From positions 1-11,059 of the forward strand of contig DFGW01000248.1 in NCBI GenBank assembly GCA_002372465.1: a stretch of 11,059 nt of DNA. Direction: 5' to 3'. Shown in pieces: positions 1 through 7,739 of this stretch. Each line of letters begins with the position of its first letter. Position 1 is the stretch's first letter. Both the position numbers and the translations under genes were made by a program. The notes beneath the pieces were generated by a model, which saw nothing but the letters and a program-made list of their open reading frames with translations, was not told the DNA's origin and searched no databases. The stretch is from Butyrivibrio sp. UBA3740 (GTDB lineage Bacteria; Bacillota; Clostridia; Lachnospirales; Lachnospiraceae).

Positions 1-33
1 CAGTGATCCGCCCTCAATTACTCCCTTAAGCCA

Positions 34-211
34 CTATTCTTTTTGGGCAAGCTGCATTTTGTATTCTTCCTCTGCAAAAGCAATCTGTTGCTGTAGGAAG
101 GTGTTCCTGTATCTCCCTGGATGTCAGGACGATTTTCTGCAAAATTGGTAACAGTTCATTTCCGAATGGTTTGAATGTATCTACTATACTTTTGAAGTTT
201 GTATTATCATT
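34..211 (-). pseudogene. possible frameshifted 3' remnant of an unrecognised gene
   Basis: On the minus strand an open stretch runs from just after a stop at 212-214 and reads NDNTNFKSIVDTFKPFG, then NELLPILQKIVLTSREIQ. It continues out of frame to a stop far from a natural-looking end. If one base near 106-107 is dropped, the reading passes into a frame giving NTFLQQQIAFAEEEYKMQLA, then QKE and TAG at 34-36. The joined product has normal amphipathic, charged protein character, which suggests the C-terminal end of a once-intact gene with a single-base insertion. There is no start codon with a ribosome binding site, so the 5' part is absent too. I do not recognise the family. A sequencing error or a chance open frame is possible, and confidence is low. 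Confidence 0.3.
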
Positions 212-252
212 TTATTGTCACGAATGGCAAGGGGTATAACTTTACAAAGTGT

Positions 253-276
253 AATTATGGCGAATTCGCCATAATT
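253..276. other. perfect 24-bp palindrome (dyad symmetry, no loop)
   Basis: Both halves read AATTATGGCGAA towards the centre, with a GAATTC core. It begins three bases past the stop codon of the nuclease-fold gene. There is no T-run on either side, so it does not look like an intrinsic terminator. With no loop and exact symmetry it resembles an operator for a dimeric DNA-binding protein more than an RNA hairpin. No gene start lies nearby in this window, so which gene it would control is unclear. Confidence 0.7.
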
Positions 277-279
277 GGA

Positions 280-1164
280 TTATATCAGATATTCTCTTAT
301 TATCTTCTCTACATGCTTTATATTTAATGGGATTTTCGGGGATTCCATAGATATAAGTATATCTTTTCCTATATCCATTCCTGCCTGATCATATAGATTT
401 AGCTTCGACAAAGCATTTTTGGCGTATTCTCCATCAGTTATCAAGCCAAAATGCTCCCAATAGAAAGTTTTTCTTGTTCTGACATTAAGTAAGACAAAAT
501 CCGGATAAATGGTTCTCCCATCGTGCAATACTACTTGTGGCTCGTAACTATAAGGTATTTCATATCTAGCAAACAGATCTGCAAGTATTTTTTCCGATTT
601 TGATCGGACTTTTTCTCCACGTATCGTTTGGTAAATTCCTTCTTCGGGAAAAGGATTCATCCCACCCCTGTTCCTTGACTTCCACTCACTGATAAATTGT
701 TCATCGGTTGGGATCAAAGGTTTGACCAATGCTTTTCTTGCATCGCTTAAATTGTTATATACGTTTTCAATTGAACTAATATCATAGATTTTTAAAAACC
801 TCTCAATCCTATATTTCAGAATCAGCAACTTATCAAGCAATACTTTATTATAGTCCCTCTGTACAATTTGCTTTACCTTATCTATGTCACTTTCCCTTAT
901 ATACTCCAGCTTTCCATCCTTCTTTTCCAGGTAATACTGATAGCCATTCTTTCTTTTTGAAATTCTTACCGGCCTGTCATCTGTTATTTTAATTGTGTTT
1001 GTTGCCCTCTGTGTTTCACTGATCATCTGTTCGAGCTTTTTAATCTGCTCTCTTAATTGTGTTGAATAATCTTCTATTGCTTTTTCCTCCTTTAATCCGT
1101 ATTCTGTTTCTATTTTTTCAACTCCTACACTCCTTCGATTTACCTTTGGCATTTTACGTGTCAT
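280..1164 (-). CDS. PD-(D/E)XK nuclease-fold protein, function unknown
   Basis: 294 residues. Residues 20-55 are charged and probably coiled coil. Residues 65-108 (ISKRKNGYQYYLEKKDG, ending in QRDY) form a small domain also seen in uncharacterised Firmicutes proteins. The C-terminal half has PD-(D/E)XK-type nuclease signatures: SKSE with Glu191, YPDF with Asp222, and WEHFG with Glu237. A later K-x8-Y stretch (Lys249, Lys254, Tyr258) may supply the missing lysine, because position 239 of the E-x-K motif is Phe. Similar EH-G motifs occur in nuclease domains attached to some UvrD-type helicases. No such partner is visible here. The start is supported by GAAGGGA seven bases upstream of the ATG. 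Ile is often ATA and the gene is AT-rich compared with guaA and asnS, which fits horizontal acquisition. The reaction and substrate are unknown. Restriction, repair or mobile-element processing are all possible. Confidence 0.8.
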   Translation of the reverse strand: MTRKMPKVNRRSVGVEKIETEYGLKEEKAIEDYSTQLREQIKKLEQMISETQRATNTIKITDDRPVRISKRKNGYQYYLEKKDGKLEYIRESDIDKVKQIVQRDYNKVLLDKLLILKYRIERFLKIYDISSIENVYNNLSDARKALVKPLIPTDEQFISEWKSRNRGGMNPFPEEGIYQTIRGEKVRSKSEKILADLFARYEIPYSYEPQVVLHDGRTIYPDFVLLNVRTRKTFYWEHFGLITDGEYAKNALSKLNLYDQAGMDIGKDILISMESPKIPLNIKHVEKIIREYLI

Positions 1165-1189
1165 TCATCAGTCCCTTCAAACATATCAG

Positions 1190-1465
1190 ACACTTGATCA
1201 GCCAAGAACTGCTCTGGCAAGTGCCTAAATTGGAGATTTCACTTGTTTATTTACCTCTATAAACACTCATATAACTATCCCATCATTACACAAGTGTTGC
1301 CCCATCCATAACTGACACTCCCTGCATTAAGTGCTCTTATTTCTAGTGTTAAGCATCGACTATACGCACACTCCTCAGGGCATTCTGTTTCTATCCAAGT
1401 GTTACCCCTTGCAATCTGGCCACGGTTAGACACTTTTTGCACAGCAACGCCGTCATACTAGTGTT
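1190..1465. repeat. array of five paired inverted motifs with fixed 30-bp offset
   Basis: ACACT occurs at 1190, 1263, 1315, 1368 and 1430. In every case AGTGT, or AGTGC in the first unit, begins exactly 30 bp later, at 1220, 1293, 1345, 1398 and 1460. The two motifs are reverse complements, so each unit is an inverted repeat with about 25 bp between the arms. The right arm is better conserved: CAAGTGTT in units 2 and 4, CTAGTGTT in units 3 and 5. Units 2 and 4 also share a following RCCCC. Left arms of units 2 to 4 read ACACTC. The sequence between arms is not conserved, and the gaps between units vary (43, 22, 23 and 32 bp). The first unit lies 26 bp upstream of the nuclease-fold start codon. 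A fixed internal distance with variable separators suggests a multi-site protein-binding array (operator cluster, or the end of a recombinase or transposase-driven element). No function can be assigned from sequence alone. Confidence 0.7.
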
Positions 1466-1695
1466 ATCGCAATCCCCTACTTCACCTGCCGCAAGGGAAA
1501 ATCTACGTAATCCGAAAATTGGATAATTTGTGGTAAGACAATTATCACCACGTAAAGACCATTATAGATAAATTGAAACCATTCAGAAATATAACGCAAA
1601 TAATACCAAGAATCAAGAAAATAAGAAAAAAATATGTGGGCTCTTCTACTGACAATATAATGACAATAGAAAAATGCAAGTCTTTTGTATGCTTA

Positions 1696-1734
1696 AAGCC
1701 CAAGGGCCTGCTATTTTCGCAGGTTCTTGGGCTT
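1696..1734 (+). other. 16-bp stem-loop, plus-strand RNA hairpin or terminator-like
   Basis: AAGCCCAAG pairs with CTTGGGCTT, GG pairs with TT, and CCTGC pairs with GCAGG, closing a seven-base loop TATTTTC. As plus-strand RNA the GG/UU pairs are wobbles and the stem is unbroken. As minus-strand RNA they would be A/C mismatches. This asymmetry argues that the plus-strand RNA is the functional form. The following ATTATATC is only a weak U-tract, and no plus-strand gene precedes it. Confidence 0.55.
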
Positions 1735-1748
1735 ATTATATCATTCCT

Positions 1749-1785
1749 CTTATAGAAATCGCTAAAAAGCAGCGATTTCTATAAG
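1749..1785. other. 15-bp perfect inverted repeat with 7-base loop
   Basis: CTTATAGAAATCGCT is followed by the loop AAAAAGC and its exact reverse complement, with no mismatches. There is no T-run at either side, so terminator function is doubtful. It lies 14 bp from the preceding hairpin and 25 bp from the cloverleaf element. Confidence 0.65.
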
Positions 1786-1810
1786 CGTCTGTTGTCGCCA
1801 AATACTCTCC

Positions 1811-1931
1811 GTATCAATAAGCACACTGCTTTGCAGTGCTTACCCAAATAAAAAGACAGCAACCTTCATGCAAGCATGAGTTGCTGCCTTTATTATTTGG
1901 GCAGGTACTTCGTACCTGTGCTTATTGATAC
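1811..1931. other. 121-bp cloverleaf-like palindromic element in the guaA 3' region
   Basis: The ends GTATCAATAAGCAC (1811-1824) and its exact reverse complement (1918-1931) form a 14-bp closing stem. Inside are three hairpins: ACTGC/GCAGT around TTT (1825-1837), a long imperfect stem (1843-1901, CCCAAATAA with TTATTTGGG, AAAG with CTTT, CAGCAAC with GTTGCTG, TCATGC with GCATGA), and AGGTAC/GTACCT around TTC (1903-1917). Read as two arms, left and reverse-complemented right are the same sequence except that each carries a different small hairpin at the same place. TAAGCAC at 1818-1824 can also pair with GTGCTTA at 1836-1842, which excludes the closing stem. No target-site duplication is evident at the borders. 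It could be an RNA structure, a DNA cruciform, or a MITE-like palindromic repeat. Confidence 0.65.
1846..1886 (-). terminator. intrinsic terminator of guaA
   Basis: On the minus strand CAGCAAC, then TCATGC, pair with GCATGA and GTTGCTG. The RNA then reads TCTTTTTATTT, a good U-tract. It lies 67 bp past the guaA stop and is the core of the cloverleaf element. Confidence 0.75.
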
Positions 1932-1952
1932 TTGCGAGTGCCTGGCTCGTTA

Positions 1953-3503
1953 TCACTCAAGTTCCACAGTTCCCGGGGGCTTACTTGTAAGGTCATACAT
2001 TACGCGGTTGACGCCTTTGACCTCGTTGATGATGCGGCTCATGACGCGCTGGAGCACTTCGAAAGGAATCTCGGAAGCTTCGGCAGTCATGAAATCTACT
2101 GTCTCTACAGCTCTAAGGACTACTGCGTAGTCGTAGGTTCTCTCATCTCCCATAACGCCAACGGAACGCATGTTGGACAGGGCTGCAAAATACTGGTCCG
2201 GGAGCTTCTTAAGTCCTGCTTGGGCAAGCTCTGTTCTGTAGATGTAGTCTGCATCCTGAACAATCCTGACCTTCTCGGCTGTAACTTCTCCGATGATACG
2301 GATGCCAAGTCCCGGTCCGGGGAAGGGCTGACGGAAAACAAGGTATTCAGGAAGTCCCAGCTCCAGTCCTGCCTTTCTGACTTCGTCCTTGAAAAGAGTT
2401 CTGAGGGGCTCGATGATCTCCTTGAAATCTACATAATCAGGAAGTCCTCCCACATTGTGGTGGGACTTGATGACCACTGACTCTCCGCCGAGTCCTGACT
2501 CAACCACGTCAGGATAGATAGTTCCCTGAGCAAGGAAATCTACGGTTCCGATCTTCTTGGCTTCCTCCTCAAAGACGCGGATGAACTCTTCGCCGATGAT
2601 CTTGCGCTTTCTCTCAGGCTCTTCTACGCCTGCCAGCTTTTTATAGTATCTCTCCGCAGCATTTACGCGGATAAAGTTGATATCAAATTTGCCGGAGGGA
2701 CCAAATACTCCCTCGACCTCGTCTCCCTCGTTCTTCCTGAGAAGTCCGTGATCAACAAACACACAGGTCAGCTGCTTACCGATTGCCTTTGCCAGAAGCG
2801 CTGCCAGAACAGAAGAATCTACGCCGCCGGAGAGGGCCAGAAGAACCTTTCCGTCTCCAACCTTTTCCCTGATCTCCTTCACAGTATTTTCAACGAAGGA
2901 ATCCATTCTCCAGGTTCCTGCTGTCTCACAGATTCCGCGGACAAAGTTATAAATTATGTCTTTTCCGCGAACGGTGTGCAGAACCTCAGGATGGAACTGG
3001 ATTGCATAGAGCTTTTTCTCTTCCCAGGCAGCTGCAGCAACAGGACAGTCCGCCGTGTGTGCAATGATCTCGAAACCGGGAGCCACCTTGCTGATATAGT
3101 CGAAATGACTCATCCACACAACGGTCTCCTTCTCCACGCCCTTAAAGAGCCTGTCAAAAGAGCCATCAATAAAGGTATTGGTCTTTCCATACTCCCTTAC
3201 AGGCGCCTTCTCAACCTTTCCGCCCATCAGAAGCATCATCAGCTGTGCGCCGTAGCAAAGACCCAGTACCGGGATTCCCAGCTCAAAAAGCTCCCTGGTA
3301 TAGGAAGGTGCACCTTCTTCATAGCAGGAATTCGGACCACCGGTAAGGATGATTCCTTTGGGATTCATCTCCTTGATCTGCTCAATTGGTGTCCGATAAG
3401 AATAAATCTCGCAGTAAACATTACACTCCCTGACTCTTCGGGCAACCAGCTGGTTGTACTGCCCGCCAAAGTCAATGACTATGACCTTTTCTTCTGCTGC
3501 CAT
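1953..3503 (-). CDS. guaA: GMP synthase (glutamine-hydrolysing)
   Basis: 516 residues, the usual full length. It converts XMP, glutamine and ATP to GMP in cytosolic purine synthesis. The class I glutamine amidotransferase domain covers residues 6-190, with nucleophile Cys83 in GLCYGAQ and the His171-Pro-Glu173 part of the triad. The ATP pyrophosphatase domain has the P-loop SGGVDS at 225-230. The C-terminal dimerisation domain has [12 protein letters not shown] from 391 and ends in the family's [10 protein letters not shown]. The ATG is preceded by AAAGGAGA at proper distance, and this ribosome binding site begins five bases after the ATG and lies within the 13-bp gap to the NlpC/P60 gene's stop. 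That gap makes co-transcription, and possibly translational coupling, likely. No purine riboswitch fits in the gap. The gene ends in a strong terminator. Confidence 0.97.
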   Translation of the reverse strand: MAAEEKVIVIDFGGQYNQLVARRVRECNVYCEIYSYRTPIEQIKEMNPKGIILTGGPNSCYEEGAPSYTRELFELGIPVLGLCYGAQLMMLLMGGKVEKAPVREYGKTNTFIDGSFDRLFKGVEKETVVWMSHFDYISKVAPGFEIIAHTADCPVAAAAWEEKKLYAIQFHPEVLHTVRGKDIIYNFVRGICETAGTWRMDSFVENTVKEIREKVGDGKVLLALSGGVDSSVLAALLAKAIGKQLTCVFVDHGLLRKNEGDEVEGVFGPSGKFDINFIRVNAAERYYKKLAGVEEPERKRKIIGEEFIRVFEEEAKKIGTVDFLAQGTIYPDVVESGLGGESVVIKSHHNVGGLPDYVDFKEIIEPLRTLFKDEVRKAGLELGLPEYLVFRQPFPGPGLGIRIIGEVTAEKVRIVQDADYIYRTELAQAGLKKLPDQYFAALSNMRSVGVMGDERTYDYAVVLRAVETVDFMTAEASEIPFEVLQRVMSRIINEVKGVNRVMYDLTSKPPGTVELE

Positions 3504-3516
3504 TACATCTCCTTTA

Positions 3517-4896
3517 TCACAAAAATCTTCTCACAGTTATGATAGATCTGTAAGTCGCTGAACTGTACTTGATGCCAGTCTTTTGTGTGCTGGCATGTAC
3601 AATCTGTCCGCCGCCAATATATATTCCTACGTGTCCGCCGTAGTAGATAACATCTCCGGGCTGGGCATCTGCATAAGATACTTCCCTTCCATAGGAACCC
3701 TGTGCCCATGAAGTTCTTGGTACTGATATTCCAAATGCCTTGTAGACTGACTGTACAAATCCTGAGCAGTCAGCTCCGTTTGTTAGACTTGTGCCTCCCG
3801 GCACATAAGGATTTCCAACAAACTGACAGGCATACTTGGCTATGTTATTACCGGTTGCACTTCCGGCTGCTGCGTAGCTCTTACTGCTTGATGATGAACC
3901 GGAGCCGGAATCGGAACCGGATTCTGATGAGCTTCCGGAATTATCAACATAGAAGGTCTCCCCATCATCGGAGCTACCCTCGGAATTCTTCGCCGCCTCA
4001 GCTGCTGCCTTCTCAGCTTCCAGCGCCATTTCTGCCGCCTTCTTGGCAGCATCAACTTCCTTTTGCTTAGTTTCAATCTGCTTCTGAAGTGAAGCAATAC
4101 TTGCCTGCTGGCTCTTTACCTGCGCAGTGTAAACCGCCGCGTCCTGTTTGGCCTTTGCCAGCTTAACTTCGTAATCAGCATAGGTGGCTTTATACTGGGC
4201 AAGAAGCTCTTCCATGTAAGCTTCCTCTTCCTCCAGCTCATACTGAGAAGCCTCAAGCTCAGCCTTTTCCTCCTCAAGACGCTGTCCCAATTCATAGGCA
4301 GCCTCTTTAGCAGCCACGTACTCCGAAAGCTTCTCTCTGTCATAATCATAGAGCTGCTCCACGTACTGGGCCTTATTGAGAGCATCAGCATAACTGGTAG
4401 CTGTCAGAAGTATCTGCACATAGGAGAAGTTCCCCTTCTCGTACATGAACTTTACCCTCTGAACCATTGCCCCATAAAGGGTCTCTTCATGGTTTTTGGC
4501 ATCCTCGTACTCCGCGTTGGTTGTCTCTATCTCCTGAGCCTTACCTGCGATATCCTCCTTGATAAACTCAATATCTGTCATGAGTCCTATGATCTCCGCC
4601 TGGGTTTCATCGATGGACTCCTGGGTCTCACCCATAGCCTCGGAAGTATCATTTATCTTGTCATTTGCTTCATTCAGCTTGTTCTGGCTGGCTGTTTTCT
4701 GGCTCTCTGCAGCGCTCTTTTGCTTTTTCAGAGCCTTCTCTTCCTCCTCCAGCTTCTTCTGATTCTCCTGAAGCTCCTCAGTTTTCTTCTGAGCTTCCTG
4801 AAGCTCCTCACTGGTGGTGGCATAGACCGATACCGGCGTAAGCGCAAAAAAAGCAAGAGAAAGTATAACGGCAACGACAGAATAAATTCTTCTCAT
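3517..4896 (-). CDS. secreted coiled-coil NlpC/P60 peptidoglycan hydrolase (PcsB/CwlO-like)
   Basis: 459 residues. A signal peptide (MRRIY, a hydrophobic core, VYA-TT) probably cleaves near 26/27. Residues 28-305 are Gln/Glu/Lys-rich coiled coil interrupted by [20 protein letters not shown] near 151-170, a segment typical of the PcsB/CwlO amidase-regulating coil. A Ser/Gly linker (about 305-345) leads to an NlpC/P60 cysteine peptidase domain with Cys377 in DCSGF, His422 in GGHVGIY, and His434 as the polar third residue. It should cut peptide stems of peptidoglycan outside the cell. In the PcsB and CwlO families the coiled coil is held inactive or activated by the FtsEX ABC complex. Whether this applies here is inference, and no ftsEX lies in the window. 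AAGGGGG seven bases before the ATG supports the start. It has its own promoter and lies just ahead of guaA. Confidence 0.93.
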   Translation of the reverse strand: MRRIYSVVAVILSLAFFALTPVSVYATTSEELQEAQKKTEELQENQKKLEEEEKALKKQKSAAESQKTASQNKLNEANDKINDTSEAMGETQESIDETQAEIIGLMTDIEFIKEDIAGKAQEIETTNAEYEDAKNHEETLYGAMVQRVKFMYEKGNFSYVQILLTATSYADALNKAQYVEQLYDYDREKLSEYVAAKEAAYELGQRLEEEKAELEASQYELEEEEAYMEELLAQYKATYADYEVKLAKAKQDAAVYTAQVKSQQASIASLQKQIETKQKEVDAAKKAAEMALEAEKAAAEAAKNSEGSSDDGETFYVDNSGSSSESGSDSGSGSSSSSKSYAAAGSATGNNIAKYACQFVGNPYVPGGTSLTNGADCSGFVQSVYKAFGISVPRTSWAQGSYGREVSYADAQPGDVIYYGGHVGIYIGGGQIVHASTQKTGIKYSSATYRSIITVRRFL

Positions 4897-4934
4897 TCCA
4901 ATACCCCCTTGCTTTGTTTTGGTTTTATAAAGTC

Positions 4935-4943
4935 ATTATAACA
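4935..4943 (-). promoter_or_regulatory. extended -10 sigma-A promoter for the NlpC/P60 gene
   Basis: The minus strand reads TGTTATAAT, a perfect TATAAT with the TGn extension. No good -35 is visible at 17-18 bp, which is common for extended -10 promoters. Transcription would start about 30 bases before the gene's ATG. Confidence 0.6.
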
Positions 4944-4989
4944 TGATAAACGGTTTGCTTCACTTTGTTCCGACAATCCTTCTTTATCA

Positions 4990-6381
4990 TTAAAGCTCGC
5001 AGTTTCCTACAGTTCTTGGGAAGGACTCAACGTCTCTGATGTTGCCCATACCTGTAAGATACATTACGCAGCGCTCAAATCCAAGACCGAATCCGGCGTG
5101 ACGAACGCTTCCGTATCTGCGAAGGTCAAGATAGAACTGGTAATCCTCCTTCTTAAGTCCAAGCTCGTCCATTCTCTTCTCAAGAGTCTCAAGATCATCC
5201 TCTCTCTGGCTTCCGCCCACGATCTCACCGATTCCCGGAACAAGACAGTCAGCAGCTGCAACAGTCTTTCCATCCTCGTTAAGCTTCATGTAGAAGGCCT
5301 TGATCTCCTTTGGATAATCTGTTACAAATACAGGCTTCTTGAAGATCTCCTCTGTGAGGTATCTCTCGTGCTCAGTCTGAAGATCACAGCCCCAGCTTAC
5401 CTTGTAGTCAAACTTGTCATTGTGCTTGGACAAAAGATCTATTGCCTCAGTGTAAGTGATACGACCAAACTCGTTGTTCACCACGTTGTTAAGTCTCTCG
5501 ATAAGACCCTTGTCGATAAAGTCGTTGAAGAAGGCCATCTCCTCAGGGCAGTGCTCAAGGACATACTTGATAACATACTTAAGCATAGCCTCTGCTGTGT
5601 CGCAGTCATCCTTAAGATCTGCAAAGCACATCTCAGGCTCGATCATCCAGAATTCAGCAGCATGTCTTGTGGTGTTTGAGTTCTCTGCACGGAATGTAGG
5701 TCCGAATGTATAAACGTTCTTGAACGCAAATGCATAGGTCTCAACGTTAAGCTGTCCGCTTACTGTAAGGTTAACAGGCTTTCCAAAGAAGTCCTTTGAG
5801 TAATCAACCTCACCCTCCTCAGTCTTGGGAACATTGTTAAGATCCATGGTTGTAACCTGGAACATCTCACCGGCACCTTCACAGTCACTTCCTGTGATAA
5901 GTGGTGTATGAACATATACAAAGCCTCTCTCCTGGAAGAAGGAGTGGATTGCAAAAGCAGCAACCGAACGAACCCTGAATACCGCCTCAAAGGTATTGGT
6001 CCTTGCCCTCAAATGAGGAATGGTTCTAAGGAACTCAAGAGAGTGTCTCTTGGGCTGAAGAGGGAAGTCCGGTGTTGAAGGACCTTCGATCTCCACTGTG
6101 TCTGCCTGCATCTCAAAAGGCTGTTTGGCATTGGGAGTTGCAACGATTGTACCTGTCGCAATGATAGCAGCTCCTACATTAAGCTTGCTGATATCTGCAC
6201 AATTAGGAAGTGTATCTGTATATACAACCTGAAGAGGCTTGAAATATGTACCGTCATTTAAAACGATAAAGCCTACAACCTTGGAATCACGGGAATTACG
6301 GATCCAGCCACCTACTGTGACTTTCTTCCCCACAAATTCATCCTGTTTCTCAAATAATGCTCTGATATCTGTTAACTCCAT
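4990..6381 (-). CDS. asnS: asparaginyl-tRNA synthetase
   Basis: 463 residues, standard length for bacterial AsnRS. It charges tRNA-Asn with asparagine in the cytosol. An N-terminal OB-fold anticodon-binding domain (about 17-100, [14 protein letters not shown]) is followed by the class II catalytic core: GEMF and VSGQLNVE near 171-214, motif 2 FRAE at 230-233 with [13 protein letters not shown], the AsnRS-type [13 protein letters not shown] at 354-366, and motif 3 [15 protein letters not shown] at 430-444 with Arg437. [11 protein letters not shown] favours AsnRS over AspRS. AAAGGGAGA just upstream of the ATG is the ribosome binding site. The 29-bp gap to the upstream lipoprotein gene has no terminator, only a weak AATAGA/TCTATT dyad at 6397-6412 over that gene's stop, so the two are probably co-transcribed. 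Confidence 0.97.
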   Translation of the reverse strand: MELTDIRALFEKQDEFVGKKVTVGGWIRNSRDSKVVGFIVLNDGTYFKPLQVVYTDTLPNCADISKLNVGAAIIATGTIVATPNAKQPFEMQADTVEIEGPSTPDFPLQPKRHSLEFLRTIPHLRARTNTFEAVFRVRSVAAFAIHSFFQERGFVYVHTPLITGSDCEGAGEMFQVTTMDLNNVPKTEEGEVDYSKDFFGKPVNLTVSGQLNVETYAFAFKNVYTFGPTFRAENSNTTRHAAEFWMIEPEMCFADLKDDCDTAEAMLKYVIKYVLEHCPEEMAFFNDFIDKGLIERLNNVVNNEFGRITYTEAIDLLSKHNDKFDYKVSWGCDLQTEHERYLTEEIFKKPVFVTDYPKEIKAFYMKLNEDGKTVAAADCLVPGIGEIVGGSQREDDLETLEKRMDELGLKKEDYQFYLDLRRYGSVRHAGFGLGFERCVMYLTGMGNIRDVESFPRTVGNCEL

Positions 6382-6410
6382 CTGTCTCCCTTTCCGAATA
6401 GACGTATCTA

Positions 6411-7604
6411 TTACTGTGGTTCTACCACGTTATCTTTCTCTACAAGGAATTCTGCAACCTTGTCGGTCAGAATTGTCTCTCTGTAATCTTCTGTGTCCAG
6501 TGTAGCCTTAAATTCCTCAAAGGTGCTGTACATCTGTGAATAGTAGCTGTCGTAGTAGGTGCGGATCTGATCATCCACCTCCTGCTCGGTTACCTCTATG
6601 CCCTCTTTGTTGGCGATTGCCTGAACGATCATGCTTCTCTTGGTCTGCTGTGTCACGATGTCATTAAGGTAATCCTGAACAGTACCGGAGATGCCATTAC
6701 TCTGCATAAGGCTTGAGATGTAATCATCAACTGTTGTCTGAACGCCATAGGTATAGTAGAGCTGCTGAATGTAATTATTCACTGAAGTGTTTACAACATT
6801 GTTATATCTGTTAAAGAGCTCTTCAGGAACCTCATCAACTGTGGCATTATTTACAGCTGCCTCAACAGCTGCATTCATGACAAATGCCTTGTACTCTTCC
6901 TCTGCATCTTCCTCAAGCTCTTTTCTAAGGTGCTCTCTGTACTCATCTAAAGTCTTCGCATCCTCAAGTCCCAGAGACTCCACCCACTCATCTGAGGGCT
7001 CTTCTTCAGCAGTCTTGATGCCGTTAAGCTTAACTGTGAAAATAACATCCTTGCCGGCAAGGTTCTCTGCCTGGTAATTCTCAGGGAAGGTGAGATTAAG
7101 ATCAACTGTATCACCGATCTTGACTCCGATAAGTCCGTCCTCGAATCCGTCAATAAATGATCCGGAACCGATCACCAGTGAATAGTGCTCTGATGTGCCA
7201 CCCTCAAAGGCCTCAAGGGTATCCGCGTACTTACCTTCAAAATCGATATCTACTGTATCCCCATTCTCTACTGCCCTGTCTGTAACATCCCTCATGAGAG
7301 GATTGGCTGAGTATGCGCTCTTTAAGCTGCTCTCCACATTCTCATCTGTAACTTCTGTCTTGGCAGCTTCAATATCAAGGCCTGTATAATCTCCAAGCTT
7401 AACCAGCTTGTCAAGGTCGTAGTCAAGAACTGTCTTGGTCTCTGCATTCTGCGCAGCGTCCTGTGTGCTTGCTTCTGCAGATGCCTCTGTAGAAGTCTCT
7501 GTTGAAGCCTCATTGGAATCCTCTGAAGCCTTATCGGAACCGCAGCCGGAAAGTGCTGCTAATGTCAGCATTGTAGCTGTCATAAGTATGAATTTCTTTT
7601 TCAT
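6411..7604 (-). CDS. lipoprotein with FKBP domain and trigger-factor-like C-terminus
   Basis: 397 residues. The N-terminus is a lipoprotein signal with lipobox LSGC (Cys21), then a low-complexity Ser/Thr/Glu/Ala tether (22-55). Residues 113-196 match the FKBP-type peptidyl-prolyl isomerase domain of trigger factor ([36 protein letters not shown] [17 protein letters not shown]). Residues 200-390 resemble the helical trigger factor C-terminal chaperone domain. The ribosome-binding N-terminal domain is replaced by the signal and tether, so this is an extracytoplasmic, membrane-anchored relative and not trigger factor itself. It probably helps exported proteins fold, much as PrsA does. GAAGGAG seven bases upstream supports the ATG. 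A TATAAA at 7630-7635 (minus) is a possible -10, but no good -35 accompanies it. Isomerase activity is inferred from the family. Confidence 0.9.
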   Translation of the reverse strand: MKKKFILMTATMLTLAALSGCGSDKASEDSNEASTETSTEASAEASTQDAAQNAETKTVLDYDLDKLVKLGDYTGLDIEAAKTEVTDENVESSLKSAYSANPLMRDVTDRAVENGDTVDIDFEGKYADTLEAFEGGTSEHYSLVIGSGSFIDGFEDGLIGVKIGDTVDLNLTFPENYQAENLAGKDVIFTVKLNGIKTAEEEPSDEWVESLGLEDAKTLDEYREHLRKELEEDAEEEYKAFVMNAAVEAAVNNATVDEVPEELFNRYNNVVNTSVNNYIQQLYYTYGVQTTVDDYISSLMQSNGISGTVQDYLNDIVTQQTKRSMIVQAIANKEGIEVTEQEVDDQIRTYYDSYYSQMYSTFEEFKATLDTEDYRETILTDKVAEFLVEKDNVVEPQ

Positions 7605-7669
7605 AATAGTACTCCTTCAAACAATATTTTTTATACTACCACACCTTTCCTTCTTATTAAAGTATTTTA

Positions 7670-7698
7670 TTGCCTATCAGGGCAAAGAATGCTAAAAT
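7670..7698 (+). promoter_or_regulatory. sigma-A promoter for the small membrane protein
   Basis: TTGCCT at 7670-7675, a 17-bp spacer, and TAAAAT at 7693-7698 preceded by TGC (extended -10). TTGCC and GGCAA (7681-7685) also form a short dyad over the -35 region. The start would be near 7705, leaving a leader of about 35 bases before the TTG at 7740. Confidence 0.7.
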
Positions 7699-7739
7699 AG
7701 GGATGCACTTTTTTGATATGTTTTTGGGAGGATTTAGTT

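Larger units (their letters stand above)
1165..1952. other. 788-bp gene-free interval
   Basis: No convincing coding region is present. From the nuclease-fold gene towards guaA it holds the paired-motif array (1190-1465), an AT-rich stretch with only short imperfect dyads (for example around 1524-1545), a hairpin at 1696-1734, a hairpin at 1749-1785, and the cloverleaf element with the guaA terminator at 1811-1931. A perfect TATAAT lies at 1656-1661 on the plus strand, but without a recognisable -35. Confidence 0.7.

Noticed and set aside
1190..1465. CRISPR array
   Set aside because: Only short 5-8-bp motifs recur, with no identical repeats of 20 or more bases, unequal gaps, and no cas gene.
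1573..1755. Small plus-strand protein of 60 residues
   Set aside because: No ribosome binding site, and its second half is the hairpin at 1696-1734 plus part of the next.
1811..1931. tRNA gene, because of the cloverleaf shape
   Set aside because: Too long (121 bases), wrong arm lengths, no TTC-type T-arm sequence or anticodon arm.
3504..3516. Purine riboswitch ahead of guaA
   Set aside because: Only 13 bp separate it from the NlpC/P60 stop, so no aptamer fits.
2748..3542. Plus-strand 264-residue reading frame
   Set aside because: It is the antisense of guaA, which is unmistakable by motif content.
6411..7604. Canonical cytosolic trigger factor (tig)
   Set aside because: Lipobox signal and tether replace the ribosome-binding N-terminal domain.
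7713..7739. Upstream TTG start adding nine residues (ICFWEDLV) to the membrane protein
   Set aside because: It reads through the GGGAGG ribosome binding site and would leave almost no leader.
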